Shown here piece after piece: positions 52,489 to 60,607 of a stretch of DNA of 64,000 bases. How positions within the stretch are numbered: the first letter of the stretch is position 1; every line of letters starts with the position of its first letter. The notes under the pieces were generated by a model. It made no database searches. It saw only the letters and a list, made by a program, of their open reading frames with translations, and had not been told where the DNA came from. The DNA is taken from contig JADJAK010000002.1 in assembly GCA_016704275.1 (NCBI GenBank), forward strand, positions 62,001-126,000, written 5' to 3'. A program made the position numbers and the translations under genes. Origin of the DNA: Gemmatimonadota bacterium (GTDB taxonomy: Bacteria; Gemmatimonadota; Gemmatimonadetes; Gemmatimonadales; GWC2-71-9).

Positions 52489-54310
52489 TCATCTCGTCCA
52501 GCGTGGGCTGATCACCGAGATGCAGCTCGCCGTGGCGCTCCAGCAGCAGGAGCGCACCGGCGAGCGACTCGGCCGTCTGCTCCTGATCCTCGGCAGCATC
52601 CGCCGCCTGGATCTGGGGCGCGCCCTCGCCGAGCTCTGGCAACTCCCGTTCATCATGATCACCCCGGAGACGGTGTCGCCGGCGGTGGCGCAGCGCTTCC
52701 CGCTCGAGGCGACGCTGAAGTTCCGCGCCGTGCCGATCCGCGACGACGGCACCACGCTCACGGTGGCGGTCGCCGACCAGCCGTCGGCCGACCTGCGCGA
52801 GACCCTCGCCGTCGTCTATCCGGGGCGTGTGCTCGACGTGCGGGTCACCACGGAATGGGACATCGACCAGGCGATCGCAATCGCCAACCGCCGCAAGGTG
52901 GTCGACACCTCGATCTACGGCCTCTACTTCCGCGACCAGGCGGAGAGCGCCTTCACGGTCTTCACGCTGCCGCAGTACCTGCTCTTCGGCACCGCGCTGA
53001 TCGCCCTGATGCTCGGGCTCTGGGCCGCGCCGCTGACCACGCTCTTCGCCCTCAACGTCCCGATCACGCTCTTCTTCGTCACGGTGGTGGCGTTCCGCAC
53101 CGTCGTGGGCGTGAGTGGCGCAGCGGCCGAAACGACGGTGACGATCACCGACGACGAGGTGCAGGCGCTGCGGGATCGCGACCTGCCGTCGTACAGCATC
53201 CTGGTGCCGGCCTATCGCGAGGCGGCGGTCATCGGACGCCTGCTCACCTCGCTCAAGGCCCTCGACTATCCCGCCGACAAGCTCGACATCCTGCTGCTGC
53301 TCGAGGAGGATGACGCCGATACGCTCGCCGCCGCGAAGGCGGCGTCGCCGGGGGCCAATGTGCGGTTGCTGGTGGTGCCGAGCGGCCAACCGCAGACCAA
53401 GCCGAAGGCGTGCAACGTCGGGCTGTTGTTCGCGCAGGGCGAATACCTGGTGATCTACGATGCCGAGGACCAGCCGGAACCGGACCAGCTGAAGAAGGCC
53501 GTGCTCGCCTTCCGCCGCGGGCCGAAGGAATTGATCTGCCTGCAGGCCGCGCTGAACTACTACAACTGGAACGAGAACTTCCTCACGCGGATGTTCACGC
53601 TCGAGTACTCGTTCTGGTTCGACTACCTGCTGCCGGGGCTCGACAAGTTGCGGATGCCGATCCCGCTGGGCGGCACGAGCAACCATTTCAAGACCCCGGT
53701 GCTCCGCGAGCTTGGCGGCTGGGATCCCTTCAACGTCACCGAGGACGCCGACCTCGGCATTCGGGCCGCGATGCACGGCTATCGTGTCGGCATCGTCAAT
53801 TCGACGACGTACGAAGAAGCGAACAAGCACCTCGGCAACTGGCTCCGGCAGCGCTCGCGCTGGATCAAGGGCTACATGCAGACCGCGCTGGTCTTTTCGC
53901 GCGACCCGATCGGCCTGGTGCGCCGCGCCGGGCTGCGGCAGGCGCTGGGCTTCGCGCTGCTGATTGGCGGCACGCCGCTGATCTTTCTCTTCCAGCCGAT
54001 CTCGATCCTGTTGACGCTGGTGTGGGTGGTGACGCGGACCACCGCGCTCGATCCGCTCTTTCCGCCGGCGATCCTCTATCTCTCGCTCTTCAACCTGCTG
54101 CTGGGCAACGCGCTGGCGATCTACATCAACATGTTCGCCGTCTTCAAGCGCCGGCTCCATCCGCTGGTGCTCTTTGCGCTGCTGAATCCGCTCTACTGGA
54201 TGCTGCACTCGATCGCCTCGTACAAGGCACTCGGCCAGCTCTTCACCCGCCCCTATTACTGGGAGAAGACCACGCATGGTCTCACCAGACACCCCGCCAG
54301 CAGCCACTGA
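52466..54310 (+). CDS. GT2 polysaccharide synthase with N-terminal MshEN c-di-GMP domain
   Basis: 614-aa membrane synthase. Residues ~5-60 hold two MshEN repeats (RLGDHLVQRGL...LQQQ and RLGRLLLILGS), the c-di-GMP-binding consensus, followed by the rest of a GspE_N-like domain to ~140. After two helices comes a processive GT2 domain: ILVPAYREAAVIGRLL, YDAEDQPEP (DxD-like), VTEDADLGIRA (TED) and NWLRQRSRWIKGY with the QxxRW motif, then three to four C-terminal helices forming the channel. This arrangement recalls NfrB/XagB-type synthases. GTG 52466 is the start that keeps the first repeat. It sits between BcsB-like and a membrane protein gene, overlapping both. Confidence 0.85.
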   Translation: MSSTRLGDHLVQRGLITEMQLAVALQQQERTGERLGRLLLILGSIRRLDLGRALAELWQLPFIMITPETVSPAVAQRFPLEATLKFRAVPIRDDGTTLTVAVADQPSADLRETLAVVYPGRVLDVRVTTEWDIDQAIAIANRRKVVDTSIYGLYFRDQAESAFTVFTLPQYLLFGTALIALMLGLWAAPLTTLFALNVPITLFFVTVVAFRTVVGVSGAAAETTVTITDDEVQALRDRDLPSYSILVPAYREAAVIGRLLTSLKALDYPADKLDILLLLEEDDADTLAAAKAASPGANVRLLVVPSGQPQTKPKACNVGLLFAQGEYLVIYDAEDQPEPDQLKKAVLAFRRGPKELICLQAALNYYNWNENFLTRMFTLEYSFWFDYLLPGLDKLRMPIPLGGTSNHFKTPVLRELGGWDPFNVTEDADLGIRAAMHGYRVGIVNSTTYEEANKHLGNWLRQRSRWIKGYMQTALVFSRDPIGLVRRAGLRQALGFALLIGGTPLIFLFQPISILLTLVWVVTRTTALDPLFPPAILYLSLFNLLLGNALAIYINMFAVFKRRLHPLVLFALLNPLYWMLHSIASYKALGQLFTRPYYWEKTTHGLTRHPASSH

Positions 54311-55667
54311 GCCGCGCGCGGCCTGGTGGGTCCGGGCGCTGCTGGCCGTGCTGGCCGCAGCCCCGCCCGCGGTTGCGGCGTGGCTGCTGACCGGGGAGGG
54401 GTGGCGCAGCGATCCGCACGGCGCCTTCCTGCAGCGGGTGCTCTTCGCGGCCGACCGAGGCCGCCTCGAGTTGCTGGGATTCGAGTATCCGCCCCTGCCC
54501 TTTCTGCTGCTGCTGCCATCGCCGACCGATGCGTGGACGATCGTGCTCGGCACCCTCGGCATGGCCGGACTCGCCTGGTGCATCATCGACGAGTGCACTT
54601 CCCGGCGCACGCTGCTGCCGTACCTGCTCTTCCTCGCGGTCCTCTGGACACCGCTCGGGCTGCACTTCACCGCCGGCAACTTCAACGAAGGGCTCGGACT
54701 CGCGGCGCTCTTCATCGGCTGGCGCCACTATCGGCGCTGGTGGGCGACCCGCAAGACGATTCATGGCCTCTACACGGGACTGTGGCTCGGCCTCGCGTTC
54801 TACACCTCGCCGCTCGGCCTCGGCCTCGCGCTGGTGGCCGGTGCCGTGCTGCCCATTCTTTTCCCGCGACTGCAGATCCCGCCGTTCGCGTCGCAGATGG
54901 TGCTGCTCGTCTTCCCGGGCTTCGCCGCCACGGTGACGTGGGCCTACCTCTCGTGGATCTTCACCGGACGCGTGGCCTTCCCGTTCACGCCGTGGGAGCG
55001 CGCTTCCCCCGACGTGGTGGAAATCCTGCGCTGGACCATTCCCTACCTCGTGGTCTCCGCGATGGCGCTGGCGCGCCCGAAAGCGACCACGGCCGGGATG
55101 CTACTGCCCTTCCTCCTGTTGGCGGCCGCGACGACGACCGGCTGGCACTTCTCCCTGGCCTTCGCGGCGATGCTGCTGATGCTGGTGGCGATCGTGGCGT
55201 TGCCGCGTGACCTGCCCCGGTGGCAGCGCTGGACACTGGCGGTGATTGGCGGCGCGCAGGCGATTGCCGCGTGGGTCGTGCTGCCGTGGCCGACGCCGAC
55301 CGATGCCGACCGCCGAGATCGTGCCATCGCGCAGGCACTGGCGGTGGCACCACCACGGAGCATCCTGCTGGATGACCGGTGGGCCGAGGGACTGCTGAAG
55401 TGGACGCCCTCGTTTGCGCCGTACCTTACCACGCGCGATACCGGATTCGATATTGCGCTGGCATTGCCAGCCAATGCCGTGCAGTATGTCCTCGTCACGG
55501 CCGACGACGATGGGCTGACGCTCGACGCCGATCGTCGCCCGCCGGTGGGCTTCATCGAGGAGTGGAGTTGGAGTGGCTACACGCTGTACCGACGTCCTGC
55601 CGCGCCGCGCCTCCCGGTGCGGTTCGATGCCACCATCGTTCCCGAGGCGCGAGGTCCGACCGAATGA
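54276..55667 (+). CDS. polytopic membrane protein of the polysaccharide operon
   Basis: 463-aa protein with about nine to ten predicted helices and a soluble C-terminal domain of ~130 residues (AVAPPRSILLDDRWAEGLLKWTPSFAPYLTT). The overall shape, with a periplasmic tail after a bundle of helices and an early loop FLQRVLFAADRGRLELLGFEYPPLPF, resembles GT-C-type transferases such as the operon's second gene, but no signature DE/ExD motif is obvious. It starts inside the end of the GT2 gene (35-base overlap) and its stop overlaps the next ATG, so it belongs to the same translation unit. Exact function unknown. Confidence 0.65.
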   Translation: MVSPDTPPAATEPRAAWWVRALLAVLAAAPPAVAAWLLTGEGWRSDPHGAFLQRVLFAADRGRLELLGFEYPPLPFLLLLPSPTDAWTIVLGTLGMAGLAWCIIDECTSRRTLLPYLLFLAVLWTPLGLHFTAGNFNEGLGLAALFIGWRHYRRWWATRKTIHGLYTGLWLGLAFYTSPLGLGLALVAGAVLPILFPRLQIPPFASQMVLLVFPGFAATVTWAYLSWIFTGRVAFPFTPWERASPDVVEILRWTIPYLVVSAMALARPKATTAGMLLPFLLLAAATTTGWHFSLAFAAMLLMLVAIVALPRDLPRWQRWTLAVIGGAQAIAAWVVLPWPTPTDADRRDRAIAQALAVAPPRSILLDDRWAEGLLKWTPSFAPYLTTRDTGFDIALALPANAVQYVLVTADDDGLTLDADRRPPVGFIEEWSWSGYTLYRRPAAPRLPVRFDATIVPEARGPTE

Positions 55668-56467
55668 ACCATCGCCTGTTGATCGCCCTGCTGTTGGCTC
55701 CGACCGCGGTGCATGCGCAGTGGACCGTGAAGCCTGGCGGCTGGTTCATGTCACACGGCTTCAATGCGGGCCGCTTTCCGGATCGCTTCTCGGCCGGCCC
55801 CGGTGCCACCGAGAATGCCCTCGAGAAGCGCGACTGGGGGATGTACTTCATCTACGGCTGGAAGGAGGGCCTCTCGCTCGGCCTCGGGCAGGGCTATGCC
55901 CGGCTCGAGGACAAGCGGAATGGCCAGTCCACCGTCACGACCGGCTTCGGGGCGACCGGCCTCTTCGTGATGAAGCGGCTCGCGCAGGGGAAGGGCGGCA
56001 TCCTCTCGATCCAGCCTCGAGTCGATATCCCGCTGCTCTACGACACCGAGGCCCGACCGGTGCTCGGGCCCGTGAGCACCGACGCCGAAATCCGGTTGCT
56101 TTATGGCAACGGCTTCGGGGCGCTGGGGACGCGCGGCTTCGTGAGCGCCTCGGCGGGTGGGGCGGCCTGGCGCACCGGTGCCGACGAGTTTCGTTATGAC
56201 CTGACGATCGGCCTCGACGCCGCACCCAGGCTGCTGCTCATGGCGCAGTCGTTCAACGTGGCGGCGTTCCAGGACGGCGGCGTGGCCTACAGCGCCACCA
56301 AGGTGGGCGGGTCGGCGGTCTGGAAGGTGTCGAAGGGGGTGGGCATCCAGGCCGGGTACTACGGCGGGATCGCCGGGAAGAACACCGCCCGGGAGCGGAC
56401 CTTCTCCGTGTCGCTCTGGCTCAACCGGGACGCCCCCTCCGGGGCCGCGGTGCCGGGACCCCGCTAG
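55664..56467 (+). CDS. outer-membrane beta-barrel protein of the polysaccharide operon
   Basis: 267-aa secreted protein: signal peptide MNHRLLIALLLAPTAVHAQ, then alternating amphipathic strands rich in Gly and aromatics (MYFIYGWKEGLSLGLGQGYARLED, TGFGATGLFVMKRLAQG, GILSIQPRVDIPLLYDTEARPV, AWRTGADEFRYDLTIGLDAAP, GIQAGYYGGIAGKNTARERTFSVSLWLNRD). This fits a 10-12-stranded outer-membrane barrel, possibly the export pore, although no TPR or known secretin/BcsC module is attached. It is the last gene of the operon; the ATG overlaps the preceding stop by four bases. Substrate inferred from context only. Confidence 0.65.
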   Translation: MNHRLLIALLLAPTAVHAQWTVKPGGWFMSHGFNAGRFPDRFSAGPGATENALEKRDWGMYFIYGWKEGLSLGLGQGYARLEDKRNGQSTVTTGFGATGLFVMKRLAQGKGGILSIQPRVDIPLLYDTEARPVLGPVSTDAEIRLLYGNGFGALGTRGFVSASAGGAAWRTGADEFRYDLTIGLDAAPRLLLMAQSFNVAAFQDGGVAYSATKVGGSAVWKVSKGVGIQAGYYGGIAGKNTARERTFSVSLWLNRDAPSGAAVPGPR

Positions 56468-56474
56468 TTTCCCC

Positions 56475-56516
56475 CTCCCTCCCCGCGACGCGCGCCCCGC
56501 CGTCGCACGGAGGGAG
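56475..56516 (+). terminator. hairpin after the polysaccharide operon
   Basis: CTCCCTCC (56475-56482) and GGAGGGAG (56509-56516) form an 8-bp stem with a 26-base loop right after the barrel gene. There is no T-run, and the loop is long, so support is moderate. The next gene starts 20 bases further. Confidence 0.35.
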
Positions 56517-56536
56517 ACCCCGGCGTCGGACGTGGC

Positions 56537-58459
56537 ATGGCATTGCTGGCCCTGCAGGACATCACCCTCGCGTTTGGCGCGGCCCCTCTGCTCGATCAGG
56601 CCAACCTGGTCATCGAGCGCGGCGAGCGCGTCTGCCTCCTCGGCCGCAACGGCGCCGGGAAGAGCACCGTGATGAAGCTGCTCGACGGCACCATCCGTCC
56701 CGACCGCGGCGAACTGGTCCGGCAGACCGGCGTGTCGGTGACCCGGCTCGAGCAGGAAGTCCCCGGCGACGTCGCCGGGACGATGTTCGACATCGTCGCC
56801 GATGGCCTCGGTGATGCCGGCCGCCTCCTCGCCAAGTATCAGCACGCCTCGCACCGCGTCGCGACCGACCACAGCGACGCCGCGCTCAACGAGCTCGACC
56901 GCCTGCACCACGCCCTCGATGCCGCCAACGCCTGGGAAGTGAAGAGCCGCGTCGAGACGGTGCTCGAGCACCTCGGCCTCGACCCCGAGGCGCCGTTCGC
57001 CGCGGCCTCCGGCGGTCGGAAGCGGCAGGCGCTGCTGGCGCGCGCACTGGTCCGCGATCCCGACGTGCTGCTCCTCGACGAACCGACCAACCACCTCGAC
57101 GTCGAGGCGGTGGAGTGGCTCGAGGAGATCCTGATCGCGCGGAACATCACGCTGGTCTTCGTCACCCACGACCGGACCTTCCTGCGCCGCGTGGCGACAC
57201 GGATCGTCGACCTCGATCGCGGGCAGTTGATTGATTGGGGCACTGACTACGACACCTACCTCGAACGGAAAGAGGCGGCGCTCGCGAGTCAGGAGAAGGA
57301 ATGGAGCGAGTTCGACAAGAAGCTCGCCCGCGAGGAAGTGTGGATCCGCACCGGCATCCAGGCGCGGCGGACGCGCAACGAGGGGCGCGTGCGGGCACTC
57401 GAAGCGCTGCGCCTGGAGCGCAGCGCTCGCCGGGAGAAGGTCGGCACCGTGCGGCTGCAGGCGCAGGAGGCCGAGCGTTCGGGGCGGCTGGTGATCGAGG
57501 CGAAGGGCGTCACCTTCGGCTACGGCGAGCGCACCATCGTGCGCGATCTGACGACCACCATCGCGCGCGGCGATCGGATCGGCCTGATCGGCCCCAACGG
57601 TTCGGGCAAGACGACACTCATCCGCCTCCTGCTTGGACAGCTCGAGCCGCAGGAAGGGACGGTCCGCCTCGGCACCAATCTCGAAGTGGCCTACTTCGAC
57701 CAGCTGCGCGAACAGCTCGACCCCGAGCAGACCGTGGTCAACAGCATCGGCGACGGTACCGAGTTCATCGAGATCAACGGCGCGCGCAAGCACGTGCTCG
57801 GCTATCTGCAGGACTTCCTTTTTTCGCCGGAGCGCGCCCGCACGCCGGTGCGCGTGCTCTCCGGTGGTGAGCGCAATCGCCTGCTGCTGGCGCGCCTCTT
57901 CACCCGGCGCTTCAACGTGCTGATTCTCGACGAACCGACCAACGACCTCGACATCGAGACGCTGGACCTGCTCGAGGATCTCCTGTCCAACCTGAAGGCG
58001 ACGCTGCTGGTGGTGAGCCACGATCGTGCCTTCCTCGACAACGTGGTGACCTCCACGCTGGTGATGGAAGGCGGTGGCAAGGTCGGCGAGTATGTCGGCG
58101 GCTACAGCGACTGGGCTCGGCAGCGCCAGGCCGTGATTGCGGCGGCCAGCGCAAGCCGGACCGTGAAGGCGACTGCGGCGGCACCAGCGTCGAAGGCCGC
58201 CAAGGCGGGCAAGGTGCGTCGGCTCTCCTTCAAGGAGCAGCAGGAGCTTGCCGCACTCCCGGAGCAGATCGACGCCCGCGAGACGGAGAAGTTGCAGCTC
58301 TTTGCGACCCTGGCCGACCCGAGCGTGCTCCGCGACGGTGCGGCCGTCGCGACGGCGCGTGCCCGACTCGCCGCGGTCGAACACGCATTGACCCAACTGA
58401 CCACGCGTTGGGAAGCGCTAGAGACGATTGCCGCGGAATCGGCGGCGGCCGGGCACTGA
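56537..58459 (+). CDS. ABC-F family ATPase (Uup-like)
   Basis: 640-aa soluble protein with two ABC cassettes and no membrane domain. Cassette 1: GRNGAGKSTVMKLL, AASGGRKRQALLARALVRDPDVLLLDEPTNHLD. Cassette 2: GPNGSGKTTLIRLL, LSGGERNRLLLARLF, VLILDEPTNDLD. Between them is the P-site-interaction linker region (KEAALASQEKEWSEFDKKLAREEVWIRTGIQARRTRNEGRVRAL), and a basic coiled-coil C-terminal domain (KTVKATAAA...ALTQLTTRWEALE) typical of Uup. ABC-F proteins act on the ribosome. ATG 56537 starts MALLALQDITLAFG. It is not linked to an efflux operon, so a housekeeping role is more likely than resistance. Confidence 0.85.
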   Translation: MALLALQDITLAFGAAPLLDQANLVIERGERVCLLGRNGAGKSTVMKLLDGTIRPDRGELVRQTGVSVTRLEQEVPGDVAGTMFDIVADGLGDAGRLLAKYQHASHRVATDHSDAALNELDRLHHALDAANAWEVKSRVETVLEHLGLDPEAPFAAASGGRKRQALLARALVRDPDVLLLDEPTNHLDVEAVEWLEEILIARNITLVFVTHDRTFLRRVATRIVDLDRGQLIDWGTDYDTYLERKEAALASQEKEWSEFDKKLAREEVWIRTGIQARRTRNEGRVRALEALRLERSARREKVGTVRLQAQEAERSGRLVIEAKGVTFGYGERTIVRDLTTTIARGDRIGLIGPNGSGKTTLIRLLLGQLEPQEGTVRLGTNLEVAYFDQLREQLDPEQTVVNSIGDGTEFIEINGARKHVLGYLQDFLFSPERARTPVRVLSGGERNRLLLARLFTRRFNVLILDEPTNDLDIETLDLLEDLLSNLKATLLVVSHDRAFLDNVVTSTLVMEGGGKVGEYVGGYSDWARQRQAVIAAASASRTVKATAAAPASKAAKAGKVRRLSFKEQQELAALPEQIDARETEKLQLFATLADPSVLRDGAAVATARARLAAVEHALTQLTTRWEALETIAAESAAAGH

Positions 58460-58546
58460 CGAGCGCGGAGCAACTTCGAGCCTCGGAACCGCGTATCTCA
58501 TTGATTGCATTGGTGTTTAGCCGACTCCCTCACTCGGATATGACTC

Positions 58547-60013
58547 GTGGCGCTGCCCTTCGCTTCGCATCTGGCCTTGTTGCTGACGACCCTGTTCGGC
58601 CCGACCCCGGCGCCGACGATGCAGGCATATCACTTCGCCCATGACGGCGTACTCGGCACCTCGCTCGACCTGACCTTCACCGCCGCGACCCCGGAAGCCG
58701 CCGCCCAGGCGGAGCGCGCCGCGCTGGCGGAGATTGAACGCCTGCGGCTGGTCTTGAGCAGCTATGACGCCTCCTCGGAAGTCAGCCGACTGCTGGTGTC
58801 TGGCGGGTCAGCGCGGCCCTCTGCCGACCTGACGGCCGTCCTCGACCGGTATGCCTTCTGGAATCAGCAGAGCGGCGGCGCCTATTCGGCCCGCGTCGCG
58901 CCACTCTCCGCCTTGTGGCGCGCCGCAGAAGCCGCTGGCCGCCTGCCATCAGCCGATGAGCTGACGACGGTCACCGCGCGGATTGCGACTCCGGCCTGGA
59001 CCATCGACGCCAATGGCGTGCGGCTGCTGACGGCAGACCGCCTCGACCTCAATTCGCTCGGCAAGGGCTACATCATCGATCACGCGTTGGCCGCCGCGCA
59101 GGCCGCCGTGCCGACATTGCTCGGCGGCGTGATCAACCTCGGCGGCGACATTCGCACGTGGGGCATCGCGTCGGCCGAGCGTTCCGCCTGGCGGATCGGC
59201 GTGGCCGACCCACGTGCGCCGGCCGACAACGCCGCGCCGCTGACGGTCCTCGAGATCAGTGATCGGGCCGTCTCGAGCAGCGGTCGGTACGCACGTGGCT
59301 TCACGATCAACGGCGTGCACTACTCGCACATCCTCGATCCGCGGACGGGCCTGCCGGCGAACGCCGTCGCGGCCACGACGGTCATCGCGCGCGACAACGC
59401 CACGGCCAATGCGCTCGCGACGACGCTATCGGTGCTGACGCCGGCCGAGGGGATGCGGCTCGCCGCCGCCACGCCCGGTGTCGAGGCGATGATCGTCGGG
59501 GCCGACGGCGTGCTGCACCGCACGGCGGGGTTCGCGGCCTATGAGGTCGCTTCGTCGGCACCGACGGCGACGGGGAACGTCACCGCGACCGTGACGATCG
59601 ACATCACGCCGACGAACCCGAACCGGCACCGCCCCTATGTCGCGGTGTGGGTCACCGATACCGAGGGGAAGCCGGTCCGCACGCTGGCCTTCTGGGGCAC
59701 GAAGCGGAAGTACATCCCGGACATGAGCAAGTGGTACGGCGTCATGTCCGCCGGTGCCCGGGACGTGATCGATGCCGTGACCCGCGCGACCCGTCCGGTC
59801 GGCGAGTACACCCTCGAGTGGGACGGCCTCGATGACCACGGCACGGCGGTCAAGGCCGGCGAATACACGTTCTGGTTCGAGGAGTCGTTCGAGAATGGCC
59901 CGCACTCGCTCCGGAGCGCCGCACTCAACTGCACCAATGGCGCGGTGACGGGCAAGTTCGAGACGACCCCCGCCTTCGCCGGCGGTACGGTCACCTGCAG
60001 CGCCGCGAAGTAA
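58547..60013 (+). CDS. FAD:protein FMN transferase (ApbE) fused to DUF2271
   Basis: 488-aa exported flavin transferase. Signal-like start MALPFASHLALLLTTLFG. ApbE region (~20-330): GTSLDLTF, NSLGKGYIIDHAL, GGVINLGGDIRTWG, SSSGRYARGF and HILDPRTGLPA. The metal-binding DALST-type motif reads NALAT, with Asn in place of the usual Asp. From ~340 a DUF2271 domain follows (VTIDITPTNPNRHRPYVAVWVTDTEGKPVRTLAFWG...YTLEWDGLDDHG...EYTFWFEESFENG), a beta domain found with periplasmic flavoproteins. GTG 58547 is the best start, without clear ribosome binding site. The PepSY membrane gene begins three bases after its stop. Together they form a module for extracytosolic flavin electron transfer. Confidence 0.85.
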   Translation: MALPFASHLALLLTTLFGPTPAPTMQAYHFAHDGVLGTSLDLTFTAATPEAAAQAERAALAEIERLRLVLSSYDASSEVSRLLVSGGSARPSADLTAVLDRYAFWNQQSGGAYSARVAPLSALWRAAEAAGRLPSADELTTVTARIATPAWTIDANGVRLLTADRLDLNSLGKGYIIDHALAAAQAAVPTLLGGVINLGGDIRTWGIASAERSAWRIGVADPRAPADNAAPLTVLEISDRAVSSSGRYARGFTINGVHYSHILDPRTGLPANAVAATTVIARDNATANALATTLSVLTPAEGMRLAAATPGVEAMIVGADGVLHRTAGFAAYEVASSAPTATGNVTATVTIDITPTNPNRHRPYVAVWVTDTEGKPVRTLAFWGTKRKYIPDMSKWYGVMSAGARDVIDAVTRATRPVGEYTLEWDGLDDHGTAVKAGEYTFWFEESFENGPHSLRSAALNCTNGAVTGKFETTPAFAGGTVTCSAAK

Positions 60014-60016
60014 GCG

Positions 60017-60604
60017 ATGTCCCGCAAGTGGAACCGGGTGGTCTCGGCCACCCGCACGGTGCACATCTACCTGACCGTGTTCGCGATGCTGTTGATGGTG
60101 TTCTTCGCCGCGACCGGACTGCTCCTCAATCACGAGGAGTGGGTGTCCGCCAGCGAGGCCGCGCCGGTCGAGACCACCGGCACGCTGCCGATGGCCCTGC
60201 TGACGCATGAGCCGGACACCGCCGGGATCATCGAGACGCTGCGCACCACCTACGGCGCGTTGGGCGCACTCTCCACCTTCGACAGTGATGGCGAGGAACT
60301 TCGCGTGGAGCTGCGCGGCCCCGGCCGCCGCTTCGAGGCGGTGATCACGCTCGCGACCGGCGCGATGACGATCACGAAGGAGATGCGTCCCTTCCTGATC
60401 CGGATGGATGATCTCCACCGCGGCAAGGACAGCGGCACCGCGTGGAGCTGGCTGATCGATCTCTCCGCCATCCTGCTGCTGCTCGGCGCACTCACCGGGA
60501 TCACCCTCTGGATCGCGCTGCCGAAGCGCCGCACGCTCGGCCTCATCGCCCTTGGGCTCGGCGTGGGCGTCTGCGTGGCGGTCTATCTGCTCATCGTCCC
60601 CTGA
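60017..60604 (+). CDS. PepSY-associated membrane protein
   Basis: 195-aa protein with an N-terminal helix (RTVHIYLTVFAMLLMVFFAATGLLLNHEEW), a periplasmic PepSY-like domain (MALLTHEPDTAGIIETLRTTYG...RFEAVITLATGAMTITKEMRPFLIRMDDLHRGKD) and two C-terminal helices (WSWLIDLSAILLLLGALTGITLWIALP and TLGLIALGLGVGVCVAVYLLIV). The HxxL/GLLLNHEEW motif and His residues in the first helix suggest heme or quinol contact, as in PepSY-TM reductases. It is three bases behind ApbE-DUF2271, so it is probably its electron donor partner. ATG 60017. The stop at 60604 is three bases from the convergent peptidase gene. Confidence 0.8.
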   Translation: MSRKWNRVVSATRTVHIYLTVFAMLLMVFFAATGLLLNHEEWVSASEAAPVETTGTLPMALLTHEPDTAGIIETLRTTYGALGALSTFDSDGEELRVELRGPGRRFEAVITLATGAMTITKEMRPFLIRMDDLHRGKDSGTAWSWLIDLSAILLLLGALTGITLWIALPKRRTLGLIALGLGVGVCVAVYLLIVP

Positions 60605-60607
60605 CGG

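Noticed and set aside
52127..58396. Two long open frames (862 and 881 codons) antisense to the polysaccharide and ABC-F genes
   Set aside because: No recognisable domains; forward frames show full family signatures.
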